A DNA stretch of 64,000 bases from Runella slithyformis DSM 19594 (GTDB lineage: Bacteria; Bacteroidota; Bacteroidia; Cytophagales; Spirosomataceae). The stretch lies in assembly GCF_000218895.1 (NCBI RefSeq), contig NC_015703.1, positions 3,981,001-4,045,000 of the forward strand. Reading direction: 5' to 3'. The translations under genes were made by a program, and so were the position numbers. Below are positions 34,603 through 42,503 of this stretch, piece after piece; within the stretch, counting starts at the first letter, position 1; each line of letters begins with the position of its first letter. The notes below the pieces were generated by a model. It was not told the DNA's origin and ran no database searches. It saw only the letters and a program-made list of their open reading frames with translations.

Positions 34603-35607
34603 ATGATTACGACAGATATATGCATCATTGGCGCGGGCCCCGTCGGCTTATTCAGCGTGTTTGAAGCAGGACTATTGAAAATGCGGTGCCACCTGATTGA
34701 TGCGTTACCGCAAGTGGGCGGGCAATTATCCGAAATTTACCCCCAAAAACCCATCTATGACATTCCCGGTTACCCAACCATCAAAGCGCAGGAGTTGGTG
34801 GATAATCTGATGCAGCAAATTGCACCTTTTAATCCAAGTTTTACGTTGGGCGAACGGGTGGAAACCATTGATCGGCGTGAAGACGGCTCATTGCTGGTCA
34901 AAACCTCAGACGTCACCAAAGTGCTTTGTCAGGTAGTTGTGATTGCGGGAGGATTGGGTTGCTTTGAACCCCGTAAGCCCGAAATCGCGGGCTTGGAACA
35001 CTTTGAAGGAAGAGGAGTAGCCTACATGGTGAAAAACCCCGAAAAATTCAGAAACAAAGAAATCGTTATCGCCGGTGGTGGCGATTCGGCGTTGGATTGG
35101 ACCGCCTACTTGGCAGATGTTGCGAAAACCATCACCCTTATTCACCGAAGCGATACCTTTCGGGGCGCACCCGATTCGGCCGAAAAAGTGTTTGCGCTGG
35201 CTGAACAGGGAAAGATCAACCTGATTTTACAATCTAACGTGGTCAGTCTCAACGGCAACGGCCACTTAAAAGAAGTGGTGGTGGCCGGGAAAGATAAAAA
35301 GACCTACGCCGTGCCTTCCGATTACTTTATTCCGCTGTTTGGCTTGAGTCCCAAATTGGGCCCCATCGCCGAATGGGGGTTGAATATCAACAAATCAGCC
35401 ATTGAAGTAAATACCGTTGATTATTCTACCAATGTAGAGCGCATTTATGCCATTGGTGACATTAATACGTATCCCGGAAAACTTAAGCTTATTTTAACGG
35501 GCTTTCACGAAGCGGCGATGATGTGCCAAAGTGCTTTCAAGTTTGTGTATCCCAACCAACACCTGAGTTTTAAATACACGACGGTCAATGGCGTCAATGC
35601 GTTTTAA
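34603..35607 (+). CDS. Ferredoxin-NADP reductase, thioredoxin-reductase-like (YumC type)
   Basis: 334 aa. FAD-binding I-I-G-A-G-P-V-G-L at the N-terminus, L-P-Q-V-G-G-Q-L-S-E-I-Y-P, and NADPH-binding V-I-A-G-G-G-D-S-A near 153, followed by H-R-S-D-T-F-R-G. C-terminal Y-A-I-G-D-I-N-T-Y closes the FAD domain. There is no CxxC, so it is not a thioredoxin reductase. It moves electrons between NADPH and a ferredoxin, and the next gene encodes one. A promoter is visible upstream. Confidence 0.9.
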   Translation: MITTDICIIGAGPVGLFSVFEAGLLKMRCHLIDALPQVGGQLSEIYPQKPIYDIPGYPTIKAQELVDNLMQQIAPFNPSFTLGERVETIDRREDGSLLVKTSDVTKVLCQVVVIAGGLGCFEPRKPEIAGLEHFEGRGVAYMVKNPEKFRNKEIVIAGGGDSALDWTAYLADVAKTITLIHRSDTFRGAPDSAEKVFALAEQGKINLILQSNVVSLNGNGHLKEVVVAGKDKKTYAVPSDYFIPLFGLSPKLGPIAEWGLNINKSAIEVNTVDYSTNVERIYAIGDINTYPGKLKLILTGFHEAAMMCQSAFKFVYPNQHLSFKYTTVNGVNAF

Positions 35608-35629
35608 GGACTTTATCGAACACCCACCT

Positions 35630-35950
35630 ATGATACAATTCACGATCGAAGACAGAGGCGGAGAGCGCCAACTGCTCGAAATTCCCGAAGGCATCGGACT
35701 CAATTTAATGGAAGTGTTAAAGGCTTCCGACTATAACATTTTGGCTACCTGCGGCGGCATGGCGCTGTGCGCTACCTGTCACGTGGAAGTCTTGGAAGGC
35801 GGCGATTCACTGCCGTCCGTCAGTGATGCCGAGCTTGATATTTTGGATACCTTGCCCGCTGCCACTTCATGCAGCCGTTTGGCGTGTCAGTTGAGGGTCG
35901 ACGAAGCGATGGAAGGGACCACTTTTAAAATACGCGGCGAAGAGCATTGA
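35630..35950 (+). CDS. Adrenodoxin-type 2Fe-2S ferredoxin
   Basis: 106 aa from ATG 35630, where M-I-Q-F-T-I-E-D starts the fold. The frame is open from 35588, which would overlap the reductase gene by 20 bp and add an atypical tail. Cluster ligands are Cys41, Cys47, Cys50 and Cys86 (C-x5-C-x2-C-x35-C). D-A-E-L-D-I-L-D is the acidic partner-binding helix. The adjacent reductase is the obvious electron donor; the final acceptor is not shown. Confidence 0.9.
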   Translation: MIQFTIEDRGGERQLLEIPEGIGLNLMEVLKASDYNILATCGGMALCATCHVEVLEGGDSLPSVSDAELDILDTLPAATSCSRLACQLRVDEAMEGTTFKIRGEEH

Positions 35951-35974
35951 AAAAAGCTGCATAAGTATAGTACC

Positions 35975-36035
35975 GGCGGTTTTGAGAAACCGCCACGTCA
36001 TTTACCGCATGGGGCAGGTTTTGAGAAACCTGCCC
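35975..36035. repeat. Two hairpins sharing a TTTTGAGAAA core
   Basis: GGCGGTTT-TGAG-AAACCGCC (35975-35994) and GGGCAGGTTT-TGAG-AAACCTGCCC (36012-36035) are perfect stems with the same loop. They lie between the ferredoxin gene and the convergent RidA gene. They may be paired REP elements, and also serve as terminators. Confidence 0.7.
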
Positions 36036-36421
36036 TAATACGATTTTTCTTCCGAAGGCAAAAAGGCCACGGCGTCAATTTTCACTAAACAGTCGGGGTT
36101 ATCCGGGCCTGCAACAAATACTGCGGTGACGCTAAGCAGATACAAAGTGTCACTCATATAGGGTTGGGCTACCTGAAAAGTATCAATAATATTTTGCCCC
36201 ATCAACAGATAAACGGTTAGCTTTACGGCATGTACTAAAGTAGCTCCGCAGGCAGCAAGTGCCGTTTGGATATTGCGCATTACCCGGTCAGTTTGGACCC
36301 GAATATCGCTTTTGCCTACTATTTCACCCTTTGCGGCAACGGTGCCTTGTCTACCGATATAGATTGTTTTGCCTGTGCCTTCCGTGACGATAACTTGCGA
36401 AAAAGCCGGGCTTTTCAGCAT
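36035..36421 (-). CDS. RidA/YjgF-family protein, N-terminus cut by a one-base frameshift
   Basis: 128 aa from the internal ATG 36421. L-K-S-P-A-F-S-Q-V-I-V and G-R-Q-G-T-V-A-A-K-G-E are the RidA pattern, and C-L-V-K-I-D-A-V-A-F ends it. The fold is a trimer that deaminates reactive enamine/imine intermediates in the usual family. Reading further back in a shifted frame gives M-V-T-G-I-P-P-L-N-P-E-E-M, the expected family N-terminus, starting at ATG 36458. The shift sits in a G7 run (36438-36444); six G would restore one frame of about 140 codons. Whether the shorter form is functional is unknown. The family's usual catalytic Arg is not obvious. Confidence 0.75.
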   Translation of the reverse strand: MLKSPAFSQVIVTEGTGKTIYIGRQGTVAAKGEIVGKSDIRVQTDRVMRNIQTALAACGATLVHAVKLTVYLLMGQNIIDTFQVAQPYMSDTLYLLSVTAVFVAGPDNPDCLVKIDAVAFLPSEEKSY

Positions 36422-36572
36422 TTCTTCCGGGTTAAGCGGGGGGGATTCCGGTTACCATGGTTATTTTTATTTAGCTTTCTTCATTTAATGATTGACGATT
36501 GTTCTTTTTTTTCAGGGTTTATACGAGTATAAAATTCAAGGGAGTTGACCGAAAAAATAAAAAAGCAGGGAG

Positions 36573-36635
36573 CCGGAAGGTGACTTTTTAAAAAAAAATT
36601 CGAAAACAGTCAAATCACCTGCCGGGCCGCTCTTT
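36573..36635 (+). promoter_or_regulatory. Long-loop hairpin upstream of the small membrane protein gene
   Basis: CCGG-A-AGGTGA (36573-36583) pairs with TCACCT-G-CCGG (36615-36625) around an A-rich 31-nt loop, followed closely by CTCTTTTTTAT. It may be a leader structure or terminator in the 234-bp divergent gap. No known riboswitch consensus is recognised. Confidence 0.35.
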
Positions 36636-36692
36636 TTTATCGTATATAGGGTTCATCATGTTATTCTATTCATAACTAACCACTGTTCAACA

Positions 36693-37010
36693 ATGAAGAC
36701 TTTACTTAAAAATGTTGTGCTCGTACTGTTACTGACGATGAGTATGTCCGTTAACGGCTATTCTGCCGGTTCAGCTTCCGGGTCTGATGCCGCTTCTGCC
36801 ACTACGATTACCCCTGCTCAGGCGCAGGAAATGTTGAAACGGCTGGAAGAAATCAAGGCTATGGAACCTGATAATTTGACTCGAAGCGAACGGAAAGTGG
36901 TGAAGAAAGAAGTAAAACAGATCAAAAAAGCAATGCGTGAATACAATGGTGTCTATCTTTCGTTAGGAGCCATTATCATCATCGTGTTGTTGTTGATTTT
37001 GATTCTTTAA
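36693..37010 (+). CDS. Small exported protein with coiled coil and C-terminal membrane anchor
   Basis: 105 aa. Signal peptide (about 1-25, ending G-Y-S-A). A low-complexity Ser/Ala/Gly segment follows, then a charged helix with L-K-R-L-E-E-I-K-A-M-E and R-K-V-V-K-K-E-V-K-Q-I-K-K-A (about 47-83). The last 20 residues are a pure hydrophobic helix (G-A-I-I-I-I-V-L-L-L-I-L-I-L). I do not recognise a named family, though this layout recurs in Bacteroidota. Probably a small inner-membrane protein; function unknown. Ends at a bidirectional terminator. Confidence 0.65.
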   Translation: MKTLLKNVVLVLLLTMSMSVNGYSAGSASGSDAASATTITPAQAQEMLKRLEEIKAMEPDNLTRSERKVVKKEVKQIKKAMREYNGVYLSLGAIIIIVLLLILIL

Positions 37011-37045
37011 TAAGCGGTTCCGCGTGTCAGGAAAATGCCTTTAAA

Positions 37046-37081
37046 ACACAAAAGGTGCCATCCACTTGGCACCTTTTGTGT
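37046..37081. terminator. Bidirectional terminator
   Basis: Perfect 15-bp arms ACACAAAAGGTGCCA/TGGCACCTTTTGTGT around a 6-nt loop, between the convergent small membrane protein and thioredoxin-fold genes. Confidence 0.85.
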
Positions 37082-37095
37082 AGAACCGCAATAGT

Positions 37096-38334
37096 TTAAT
37101 TGCATTTAGCCAATTGGTCAGTGTAGGGTTTGGTGTTTATTTTAGCCGCCTTGGCAATGTTCAGGGCTTCCTGCACTGCTTTTTTTGCTTCTGATTTCTT
37201 CCCGATTTTTAAATAAGCTTTAGAGCATTCGTTGTGCAGATCGGCCAATTTATCTTTAGTATGATTGGCATTGCCGGGATTAAACAGTTTGGCCCCGTCG
37301 GTTACCCAGCCTGCCAGCGCAGGTGCGTATGAATTATCGGTGGCTTTTTCATTAAAAAGACGCACAATGTACGAATAGTCCAGAAAGTCCATTGTGGCTA
37401 TCCTGCGATATTCATTGAAACGGGCCGTGGCAGCCGGCGTATTCTTTTCCCGAAAATGCGCTTCCAGTTCTTTCAACAGCGTACGGGGAGCCACTACTTT
37501 AGCGGGATTGCCCAGTCTGACCATCGCTTCGCGCATCGCCACTACCTCCGACGATTTAAGACTGTTGGTCCGTGCGCCATACAGGGTGTTATAAATGATG
37601 GCTTCGGCGGCATCTTTTACTGCTTTTGGGTTTTCAGATGTATTGTATTTCTGATATTTAGGCAGGTTGGCAAAAAAATGCTTGGCCATGGGATTCTGAA
37701 AATCGTTGAGCAGCCTTGAAATGATGTAAAAGCCGTTGGCACTTTCCATATCGGCGGGCTTAGTGAGCAGTTTCGCAAGATCAGCCCCGATTTGGGTCTG
37801 GCGGGCCACATCTTTGGTGGCCTTGGCGTACTTGCCGTAGTTGACCAAAAACTCCGAACCGCGCTCACCTTTGGCGTAGCGGGCGGCGTAGTTGCCGGTG
37901 CGCAGAGAAGGTGTTAGAGCTTCATTGCCGTGTTTAATTACTTCCCTGATAAATTCTTCCCGATTCGGGCGCTCGGCAGGAGAGGCCTGATGGATCAGTT
38001 GGCCGTTGGCGTCGAAAAAGAATAAGAGCGGAAACTCAGGGTACGTAATTCCCTTTTGCTGTTGCAGTTCCTTGGAAATCGCCGAGTTGGCTTCTATTTT
38101 AGTACTGACAAATGCAGGATTAAAGAAGTCGCCAACCTTTTTTTCCTGCAATACAGGTGCGAGCGCGGCGCAGTGCGGGCAGCCATTCAGATAAACCTCC
38201 ACCATCAGCAGTTTGTGTTGCTGACGGGCCAGGTTGACCAATTGCGGAAAAGTGCCCTCTTCAAACTTAATGCCCTGACTGAAAACGGGGAAAAGTAAAA
38301 GGGAAAAAACAAGGGAAAACAACGTAGATTTCAT
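37096..38334 (-). CDS. Secreted thioredoxin-fold protein with a CPHC motif
   Basis: 412 aa from ATG 38334, where M-K-S-T-L-F-S-L-V-F-S-L-L-L begins a signal peptide cut near V-F-S-Q; the frame is open further upstream. The thioredoxin domain (about 25-135) has V-E-V-Y-L-N-G-C-P-H-C-A-A-L-A-P and Y-P-E-F-P-L-L-F-F-F-D (cis-Pro region). The rest (about 140-412) is helical, with weak TPR-like character near the end (A-Y-L-K-I-G-K-K-S-E-A-K-K-A-V-Q-E-A-L). Probably periplasmic disulfide or redox work. A second thioredoxin-fold protein lies at 55351, unlinked. Confidence 0.8.
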   Translation of the reverse strand: MKSTLFSLVFSLLLFPVFSQGIKFEEGTFPQLVNLARQQHKLLMVEVYLNGCPHCAALAPVLQEKKVGDFFNPAFVSTKIEANSAISKELQQQKGITYPEFPLLFFFDANGQLIHQASPAERPNREEFIREVIKHGNEALTPSLRTGNYAARYAKGERGSEFLVNYGKYAKATKDVARQTQIGADLAKLLTKPADMESANGFYIISRLLNDFQNPMAKHFFANLPKYQKYNTSENPKAVKDAAEAIIYNTLYGARTNSLKSSEVVAMREAMVRLGNPAKVVAPRTLLKELEAHFREKNTPAATARFNEYRRIATMDFLDYSYIVRLFNEKATDNSYAPALAGWVTDGAKLFNPGNANHTKDKLADLHNECSKAYLKIGKKSEAKKAVQEALNIAKAAKINTKPYTDQLAKCN

Positions 38335-38739
38335 AAGATTATAACAAATGCTAAAATGTATCTTGGCTAACAAAACGCGGTTTTGAAGGTGTACAGCGGT
38401 AGATGTTGCCAATGAGCCGGAAAATTAACGGTTTTATATCAAATAACGTACCATTGATTCTTCTCCCAAAAAAAGAAAGATTGGATGCAGCGACCATTTT
38501 GGGGAAATGCCTATCTTTGCCCTACGAGAAATTACTGTCTTACCCCCTTTGACATTTATTTTACCACTGCGTTCGTCCTTAATTTGACGAACCCTGCCCC
38601 GTATCTCATCAAGTTCGTTAATTTTGTAACCGGCCCGAGGTCCTATGGGTATAGCGTGAGGCTTTTTTGGGCAAACGCAAGGCTTATATTGGGCAAGTCG
38701 AGGCTTATTTTGGGCAAACGCGAGGCTTGCCCCCACTAA
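38335..38739. other. Divergent intergenic region upstream of the division cluster
   Basis: 405 bp. It contains a TATCTTTG motif (38512-38519, TAnnTTTG) that could start a ~215-nt leader for rsmH, and a 21/22-bp tandem repeat (see 38653-38733). No mraZ gene is found here; small ORFs in this region have no coding signs. Confidence 0.6.
38653..38733 (+). repeat. 21/22-bp tandem repeats just upstream of rsmH
   Basis: Three and a half units of the form GGGCAAACGCGAGGCTTATTT start at about 38653 (partial), 38669, 38691 and 38712 and end 7 bp before the rsmH ATG. Spacings of 22 and 21 bp argue against a coding repeat. Confidence 0.75.
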
Positions 38740-39654
38740 ATGATTGTAAGAATGTATCATAATCCTGTTTTATTGGAGGCGTGCCTGGAAGGTTTGGCGA
38801 TTCGTCCCGACGGTATCTATGTAGATGTTACGTTCGGTGGCGGCGGCCATTCCAAAGCCATTCTGGCGCAACTCGGCGAGAAAGGTCGTTTGTTTGCGTT
38901 TGATCAGGATCCGGATGCTCGCGTCAATGCACAAGCCATAGATGATAAGCGGCTTACATTTGTAGATGCTAATTTTCGTCTCCTCCAAAAATACCTTCGT
39001 TTGTACGGAGTTAAGGAAGTAGATGGGATTTTAGGCGATTTGGGCGTGTCGTCGCACCAGTTCGATACGCCTGAGCGGGGCTTTTCGACGCGCTTTGAAG
39101 CAAGCCTTGACATGCGCATGAATCCGCGCGGCGGCACCACCGCCCGCGATATTGTCAATGGCTATTCGGCCGAAGAGCTGCACCGCATCTTTGGTATGTA
39201 CGGGGAGTTGCAAAATGCCAAAACGGCCGCGCAGGCGGTGGTGGCTGCCCGAGCCAATAAAGCCATCGAAACCGTCAATGAGTTGAAAGCAGGCTTGCAG
39301 CGGTGCGTACCGAGGGGCAAAGAAAATAAGTATTTTGCGCAGGTATTTCAGGCATTGCGCATCGAAGTAAACGACGAAATGGGGGCTTTGCAGGATTTTT
39401 TGACGCAGTCGGCCGAAGTGCTCAAAGTCAAAGGCCGTTTGGTGGTAATGTCGTATCATTCGCTGGAAGACCGATTGGCGAAAAATTTTATCGGAAAAGG
39501 GAAGTTTTATGGGGAAGTGGAAAAAGATCTGTTTGGTAATGACCTGAAACCCCTGCAATCCGTAACGCGCAAACCCATTGAAGCATCGGCCGAAGAAATT
39601 GCCCAAAACTCGCGCGCCCGCAGTGCCAAGCTGCGTATCGCTGAAAAATTGTAA
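38740..39654 (+). CDS. rsmH: 16S rRNA (cytosine1402-N4)-methyltransferase
   Basis: 304 aa. Y-H-N-P-V-L-L-E-A-C opens the family; the SAM site is V-D-V-T-F-G-G-G-G-H-S, with F-A-F-D-Q-D-P-D-A next. L-G-V-S-S-H-Q-F-D and G-F-S-T-R are further RsmH motifs, and the end has S-Y-H-S-L-E-D-R. It methylates C1402 in the ribosomal P site. First gene of the local division cluster; ftsL follows 49 bp later. mraZ, the usual gene in front, is absent. Confidence 0.95.
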   Translation: MIVRMYHNPVLLEACLEGLAIRPDGIYVDVTFGGGGHSKAILAQLGEKGRLFAFDQDPDARVNAQAIDDKRLTFVDANFRLLQKYLRLYGVKEVDGILGDLGVSSHQFDTPERGFSTRFEASLDMRMNPRGGTTARDIVNGYSAEELHRIFGMYGELQNAKTAAQAVVAARANKAIETVNELKAGLQRCVPRGKENKYFAQVFQALRIEVNDEMGALQDFLTQSAEVLKVKGRLVVMSYHSLEDRLAKNFIGKGKFYGEVEKDLFGNDLKPLQSVTRKPIEASAEEIAQNSRARSAKLRIAEKL

Positions 39655-39703
39655 GCATACTCAATACCTTATTTCAGAACATCCATGAATAAATTTGTAA
39701 CCC

Positions 39704-40096
39704 ATGGCCATTAACGTATTAAAAGCGCAAAATCAAAAACGCACCGCCAGGCCCGCCCGCAGTAAAAGCCGTGTATTGACGTGGTTGGGACAGTGGTTTC
39801 ACATCGAAAAATGGATCGGCGGGCGTGAATTTCCCGTCCGATACCTTGACGGAACGCTGTATCTGTTGCTGTTGGGATTAATCGTGATCTTCTTTCGCAT
39901 TAATGCCGAGCGACAAATGCGGCAATTACGTAAGGCCACCGAAGAGGTCAACAACTACCGCGCGGCGTATACTATTTTGAAGGCCAACTACATGAAAATG
40001 GGGAAACAGTCGGAATTAGCCCCTAAAGTGGCCAAAATGGGCCTTTCGGAAAGCCGTAAAACACCCCAACGCATTCAGGTAAAGCGCGAAAATTAA
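39704..40096 (+). CDS. ftsL: FtsL-like division protein
   Basis: 130 aa. A basic cytoplasmic tail (about 1-45), one membrane helix (Y-L-L-L-L-G-L-I-V-I-F-F near 60-70) and a periplasmic coiled coil (R-I-N-A-E-R-Q-M-R-Q-L-R-K-A-T-E-E-V) match the Bacteroidota FtsL-like family. It would recruit FtsQ/FtsB and FtsWI partners to the septum. Sequence similarity in the FtsL family is low, so placement between rsmH and ftsI carries much of the evidence. Confidence 0.82.
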   Translation: MAINVLKAQNQKRTARPARSKSRVLTWLGQWFHIEKWIGGREFPVRYLDGTLYLLLLGLIVIFFRINAERQMRQLRKATEEVNNYRAAYTILKANYMKMGKQSELAPKVAKMGLSESRKTPQRIQVKREN

Positions 40097-40132
40097 GAGA
40101 CTCTGTTACGTATTGTTAATTCATTATTTATC

Positions 40133-42328
40133 ATGAGAGGCAAAACAAGAAATATTCGTGACGATATTTTGCAGCGTTCCTGGGTGGTAGCCATTGGGCT
40201 GATTGTACTGGGGGCGTTAGTTATTTACCGAATTTTTTACATACAGCATTACGCCAAATACAAGGGCAAACCCTGGATCGAGTATATGTCCAAGACCGTG
40301 CGGGTCGATACCATCCCCGCCATGCGCGGCAATATCTATTCCAACGACGGCAGCCTGATGGCTACTTCTCTGCCCTATTTTGAAGTCTCCATTGATCCCA
40401 CGGTGGCCGACAGTGTCTATTTTTATACACGGGTAGATTCGTTGGCGAATTTATTTGCTTCCACCTTCGGTCAGCGGACCGCTGAAAGTTATGCGAAAGA
40501 ACTGCGTTTTGCCCGGCACGAGTTTGAGCGCAATGAAAAGCGCGGTAATCGAAACATTCGGCTGTTGAAGCGAAAGGTTACGTACCGCGAATACAGCATT
40601 ATTCTCGGTCAGGAGTTTAAAGGAAAGGTAAAGAAAAAAGACGGCACTCAATTCGACGCCACTTGGAAAGGATGGCCTTTTTTCAGAAGGTTTGCCTCAA
40701 CGGGCCGCAGTCGTGGCGGAAAATTGACCATTACCTACGAACGCTATAATCCCTTTGGGTCGTTGGCCGAGCGAACAGTGGGGTACTTAGACAAAAAAAC
40801 ACATCGGGGATTGGTGGGACTGGAAGCCGGGTTTGAGAAACGATTGGCCGGCAAACCGGGCGTGGGATTGTACAGGGTGTTGGATGACCAGACCTTTATG
40901 CCCAACGAAGACGAAGAAGGGTTGCAGCCTACCAACGGCTATGACCTCTATACGACTATTGACATCAATTTTCAGGATATTGCCGAAACGGCCCTGCGGA
41001 ATACCCTTCGCAGTTACAACGCAGACTATGGCTGCGTGATCGTGATGGAAGTGCAAACGGGCGAAATCCGGGCCATTGCGAATCTGTCACACGATACCGA
41101 TTCGACATATCGGGAAACGTATAACTACGCTTTGGCCGGTTTGGGCAATCCGGGCTCTACGTTTAAGCTGGCTTCTATGCTGGCCGCGCTGGAAGAAGGG
41201 CTTTCGCCCAAGCGCGTGTACCAGACCGGCAATGGGGTCATGACCTATAAATCGGCCGTGATCCGTGATACCAAACGCACCGGCCACGGAGCCCTTACGG
41301 CGCAACAGGTATTTGAAAAATCTTCCAACGTGGGAGTACACTTGGTGATGAAGGACTATTTTTACAGTAAGCCGGATAAGTACGTCGGCTACCTTAAGCG
41401 CTTTCACCTGCGGGAGCCTACGGGTATTCTGATGAAAGGCGAACCCGACCCGCGCATTCGCATACCGTCGGATAAGCGCTGGAGCAAGACCTCCCTGACT
41501 TATATGAGCTATGGGTATGAATCGGAACTGACCCCTTTGCAGATGCTTTCCTTCTACAATGCCGTGGCCAATGATGGGTATTGGGTTCGACCCATGCTGG
41601 TGAAGCAAATCAGGCAGGCCGATGAGGTCATCCAGGAAATGGTGCCTTTTAAGAGTGAGCAACGTATTGCTGCCGAAAGTTCACTGCGCAAAGCGCGGGC
41701 CATGCTGGAAGGTGTAGTAGAGCACGGAACTGCAACCCACATCAAAAATCCCTATTATAAAATTGCCGGCAAGACCGGAACGGCCCAAAAATTGGTCAAT
41801 GGTCGCTACGTTCCGGGGCTTTATAATACTTCTTTTATCGGCTATTTCCCTGCCGATGCCCCGCGCTATTCGGTGTTGGTGGTGGTTGACAGTCCGCGCG
41901 GATTCAGTATGGAACAACTCTACGCGGGCAGCGTGGCGGTACCCGTGTTTAAAGAAGTGGTAGACCGTATTGTGGGGTATGACATCAATATGCACCCACC
42001 GATTCCGAAACACCAAAATAAAAACTCGGAAATGTCGCGTCAGTTGCGTGCAGGCCATGCCGACGACCTTCGGATAGTGGCGGAAGAAATGGATATCGAA
42101 TCGCCGGTCAACGTAAACGGCTGGGTAGAAGCTAAAAAAGATAAAAACGGCGTAAAGTGGGAAAACCGCGATGCTGACCCCAACAAGCTGCCCAACCTAA
42201 AAGGGATGACACTGCGCGATGCCCTGTATCTGCTCGAAAATCACGGCTTTAAAGTAGCCTATACCGGCCAAGGAAAAGTAGCGGAATATGAATACAAAAG
42301 AGGGTTTTATGTGCTGACGTTGAAGTAA
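40133..42328 (+). CDS. ftsI: Division-specific transpeptidase (PBP3/FtsI) with a C-terminal PASTA domain
   Basis: 731 aa. One N-terminal membrane helix (about 17-38), a pedestal/dimerisation domain (M-R-G-N-I-Y near 63), and the transpeptidase domain with S342-T-F-K345, S397-S-N399 and K547-T-G. A C-terminal PASTA-like repeat (G-M-T-L-R-D-A-L-Y-L-L-E-N-H-G-F-K-V, about 680-731) is usual in Bacteroidota FtsI. It cross-links septal peptidoglycan in the periplasm. The expected next gene murE is not present; a hairpin and a convergent gene follow. Confidence 0.94.
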   Translation: MRGKTRNIRDDILQRSWVVAIGLIVLGALVIYRIFYIQHYAKYKGKPWIEYMSKTVRVDTIPAMRGNIYSNDGSLMATSLPYFEVSIDPTVADSVYFYTRVDSLANLFASTFGQRTAESYAKELRFARHEFERNEKRGNRNIRLLKRKVTYREYSIILGQEFKGKVKKKDGTQFDATWKGWPFFRRFASTGRSRGGKLTITYERYNPFGSLAERTVGYLDKKTHRGLVGLEAGFEKRLAGKPGVGLYRVLDDQTFMPNEDEEGLQPTNGYDLYTTIDINFQDIAETALRNTLRSYNADYGCVIVMEVQTGEIRAIANLSHDTDSTYRETYNYALAGLGNPGSTFKLASMLAALEEGLSPKRVYQTGNGVMTYKSAVIRDTKRTGHGALTAQQVFEKSSNVGVHLVMKDYFYSKPDKYVGYLKRFHLREPTGILMKGEPDPRIRIPSDKRWSKTSLTYMSYGYESELTPLQMLSFYNAVANDGYWVRPMLVKQIRQADEVIQEMVPFKSEQRIAAESSLRKARAMLEGVVEHGTATHIKNPYYKIAGKTGTAQKLVNGRYVPGLYNTSFIGYFPADAPRYSVLVVVDSPRGFSMEQLYAGSVAVPVFKEVVDRIVGYDINMHPPIPKHQNKNSEMSRQLRAGHADDLRIVAEEMDIESPVNVNGWVEAKKDKNGVKWENRDADPNKLPNLKGMTLRDALYLLENHGFKVAYTGQGKVAEYEYKRGFYVLTLK

Positions 42329-42435
42329 ATCTACCGGTAGTGAGCAGTCAGTAGCGGGGAGTGAGAATGGTAAACTATAAAAAAATCAACAGTTTAGGTA
42401 CCTGAATACCGCATAGCTCAGTACTTAACTCTAAA

Positions 42436-42476
42436 ATAGAAATGCCCGTTTCCCTATCAGAAACGGGCATTTCTAT
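42436..42476. terminator. Terminator between ftsI and the sugar isomerase-like gene
   Basis: Perfect 17-bp arms ATAGAAATGCCCGTTTC/GAAACGGGCATTTCTAT around a 7-nt loop, between convergent genes. It shows that the division transcript can end after ftsI. Confidence 0.85.
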
Positions 42477-42503
42477 GAAATTAAAGAACGGCAATGAGGG
42501 CTA

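Noticed and set aside
38485-38739. 84-codon ORF with an R-L-I-L-G-K repeat upstream of rsmH
   Set aside because: The peptide repeat comes from a DNA repeat with 21- and 22-bp spacing, so the frame is not maintained by coding; no family resemblance.
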